Assembly (NCBI GenBank): GCA_963575745.1
Contig: CAUYUJ010003023.1
Location: forward strand, 45,001 to 72,500
Direction of reading: 5' to 3'
Origin: Prorocentrum cordatum
Taxonomy: Eukaryota > Sar > Dinophyceae > Prorocentrales > Prorocentraceae
DNA length: 27,500 nucleotides
Part shown: in pieces, positions 26,129 to 27,500 of the stretch
Layout: each line of letters begins with the position of its first letter
Position numbering within the stretch: position 1 is the first letter of the stretch
The notes under the pieces: model-generated
The model's input: the letters and a program-made list of their open reading frames with translations, nothing else
Told to the model about the DNA's origin: nothing
Databases searched by the model: none
Position numbers and translations under genes: made by a program

Positions 26129-27076
26129 AGGCTGTCCGAGGACATCTGCAGCGTGCTGACGGCGAGCGTGGCGTCGGACACCGTGGAGGACGAGGAGGAG
26201 CTGCGCGTGCTGTACGTGGACGCAGGGGAGGATGAGGAGCTGGAGGACGCAATGCTGGCGGGCGGCTGGCGCGAGCTCCACTGGAAGGACTCAAAGTGGA
26301 CACGTAAGGAGGGCATCGCGAAGATAGACGTCGGCATCGGCAAGGAGGTGGATAACCTGTTTCACAAGAAGAAGGCTCTGTCTCCAGTGTCCTGGGTCGA
26401 GTCGGATGAAATCCGACGGACGCGCCCGGAGCGGATCGTCGGCAGCCAGATGATCTTGACGAGCAAAGTCGACGACACGGAGACGGAGGTGGTCAAGGCG
26501 CGTCTGTGCAGTCAAGGTTACATGGACCCCGACATGATGCAGCTCGTGCGGGAGAACAAGACTTCTTCGCCGACCCTCTCGCAGAATGGGAAAGTTGTGG
26601 CCTACCAGCTGCTGACCTCTCACGGCTTCCAGGTTCAGATCGGTCATGTCGAGGGGGCTTTCCTCGAGGTAGATCCAATCAAGCGTGAGGGCGGCGACCT
26701 GTACCTGAAGCAGCCGCGCGGAGGCATTCCAGGACTCCATCCCAACCAGCTGCTGAAGGTGATCAGGCCGATCTACGGCTTCAACGACGCCCCTGCTCAG
26801 TGGTGGGAAAAACTCAGAGGCACCGTCCTGGACTGGAAGCCGATTGACGGGTGTGAGAGCTGGCGTCAGTCCAAGCTGGACCTGTACCTGTTCTTCCTGT
26901 TCAACGGCCCGCGCTTGCAAGGACTGCTATCGACGGATGTCGATGACATCCTGACCGGTGGAAAAGGGAAAAAGTACGACGCGTTCATTAGCTTCCTTCG
27001 AGAGAGGTTCCCCTTTCCCAAGTGGAAGGTCAATGAGGGAAGTTCTGCGGCTCATATATTGTCCAACATCCCGTGA
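26129..27076 (+). pseudogene. Ty1/copia reverse transcriptase (inactive copy)
   Basis: RVT_2-type reverse transcriptase: ARLCSQGYMDPDM, TSSPTLSQNGK, HVEGAFLEVDP, YLKQPRGGIPGLHPNQLLKV, IYGFNDAPAQWWEKL and STDVDDILTGG appear in family order. The second motif keeps its DD pair (26942-26947). The first catalytic Asp, normally in D(I/V).GAFL, is His here (CAT, 26645-26647), so this copy should lack polymerase activity. It ends at a TGA at 27074-27076, where the frame shifts into RNase H. Confidence 0.85.
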
Positions 27077-27300
27077 CCATGGAGATAACTGTCTCGCAGA
27101 AGGAGCTTGCCGAGTCCATGAAGCCAGCTAGTGTGAGGCCCCGAGCTTCCCCCGAGACCCCTGCGACCGATAAGGAGATCGCGAACTTTCGTGCCATGCT
27201 GGGGAGCAGCAACTGGCTAGCCCGGGAGCCCAGGCCAGATCTGGCGGTCCAGGTTTCGCTGAGTCAGCAGTGCATGCCGAGGCCGACGGTAGGGTTATGT
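27070..27300 (+). pseudogene. Start of RNase H region, truncated
   Basis: ITVSQKELAESMKPASV, then EIANFRAMLGSSNWLAREPR and PDLAVQVSLSQQCMPRPTV match the stretch between reverse transcriptase and RNase H in copia elements (F(R/K)..LGSL.WL...RPDL...VS...Q). The resemblance stops near 27290 and no RNase H catalytic motifs follow, so the element is cut off here by a deletion or a later insertion. Confidence 0.75.
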
Positions 27301-27309
27301 TGTTCCCGT

Positions 27310-27500
27310 CCTACTTAAGGACCGCATCCCAAAAATAATGTCGAGCACCCAGAAAAGTGTCGAAAGAGTGTCGAAACAGTGTCGAAAGAGTATGTCCCAG
27401 GACTCGACACGTGAAAACCCTCGAGTTTGGGGGTGTATTCCTGGTGCTCAAAATTCATTCTGGTGATCAAGGCTAAAGTAGGTTGGAGCATCATAACGGT
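27310..27500. repeat. Right flank with 12-bp repeat
   Basis: GTGTCGAAAGA-type 12-bp units recur four times (GTGTCGAAAGAGTGTCGAAA, then CAGTGTCGAAAGAG) at about 27357-27392. No gene is seen after the retrotransposon break. Confidence 0.65.

Larger units (their letters stand above)
22127..27300 (+). mobile_element. Degenerate Ty1/copia retrotransposon
   Basis: The order gag, protease, methyltransferase-like domain, integrase, reverse transcriptase, RNase H start, with integrase before reverse transcriptase, defines Ty1/copia. At least four frameshifts (near 23590, 25020, 25300, 26125), several stops, the PPC-to-PPR and Asp-to-His changes and the missing 3' end show a dead copy. No LTR pair is visible, so the true ends are unknown. 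Confidence 0.9.

Overview
The window looks like nuclear DNA of a dinoflagellate, probably a large-genome species of the Prorocentrum/Symbiodiniaceae/Polarella kind. The evidence is strong GC bias, kilobases of satellite, many (TCC)n tracts, a decayed Ty1/copia retrotransposon with a methyltransferase-like domain, a relic with EKIVEVP-type repeats, and a HEAT-repeat gene fused to a domain I know from dinoflagellate proteins. The species is inferred; I saw no spliced-leader gene, rRNA or tRNA.

Layout. Positions 119-9630 are satellite: two plus-oriented arrays of a ~111-bp unit (240-1105, 1690-3104), two minus-oriented arrays of a ~77-bp unit (4800-5835, 6000-7320) and one of a ~100-bp unit (7640-9625). 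All share a ~75-bp core and differ by a family-specific linker. The arrays sit in a composite module (conserved leader, TCC tract, array, conserved tail) that recurs directly and inverted. Positions 9640-16400 hold G/C-homopolymer repeats, dispersed repeats, long TCC tracts, a frame-broken protein relic (13440-14677) and two TIR elements (10708-10868; a hAT-like one at 16030-16190).

The most interesting locus is the minus-strand gene at 16866-19377: a HEAT-repeat region followed by a conserved SHRW/CIPQ domain. It is split by three unrelated terminal-inverted-repeat elements of 258, 199 and 213 bp. Each is flanked by a 5-bp direct repeat (GGTGA, TCTTC, GCATC). Taking out each element plus one copy of its direct repeat reopens the reading frame across conserved parts of the domain. 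The first can be read as a GT-AG intron; the other two cannot with canonical ends. They look like introner-type elements with unusual boundaries.

Positions 19498-22100 are repeats, fold-back elements, one insertion nested in another, and TCC/GGA tracts. Positions 22127-27300 carry one Ty1/copia element in the order gag, protease, methyltransferase-like domain, integrase, reverse transcriptase, start of RNase H. It has several stops and frameshifts, altered catalytic residues and no recognisable LTRs, so it is a dead copy. The last 200 bases hold a 12-bp repeat and no gene.
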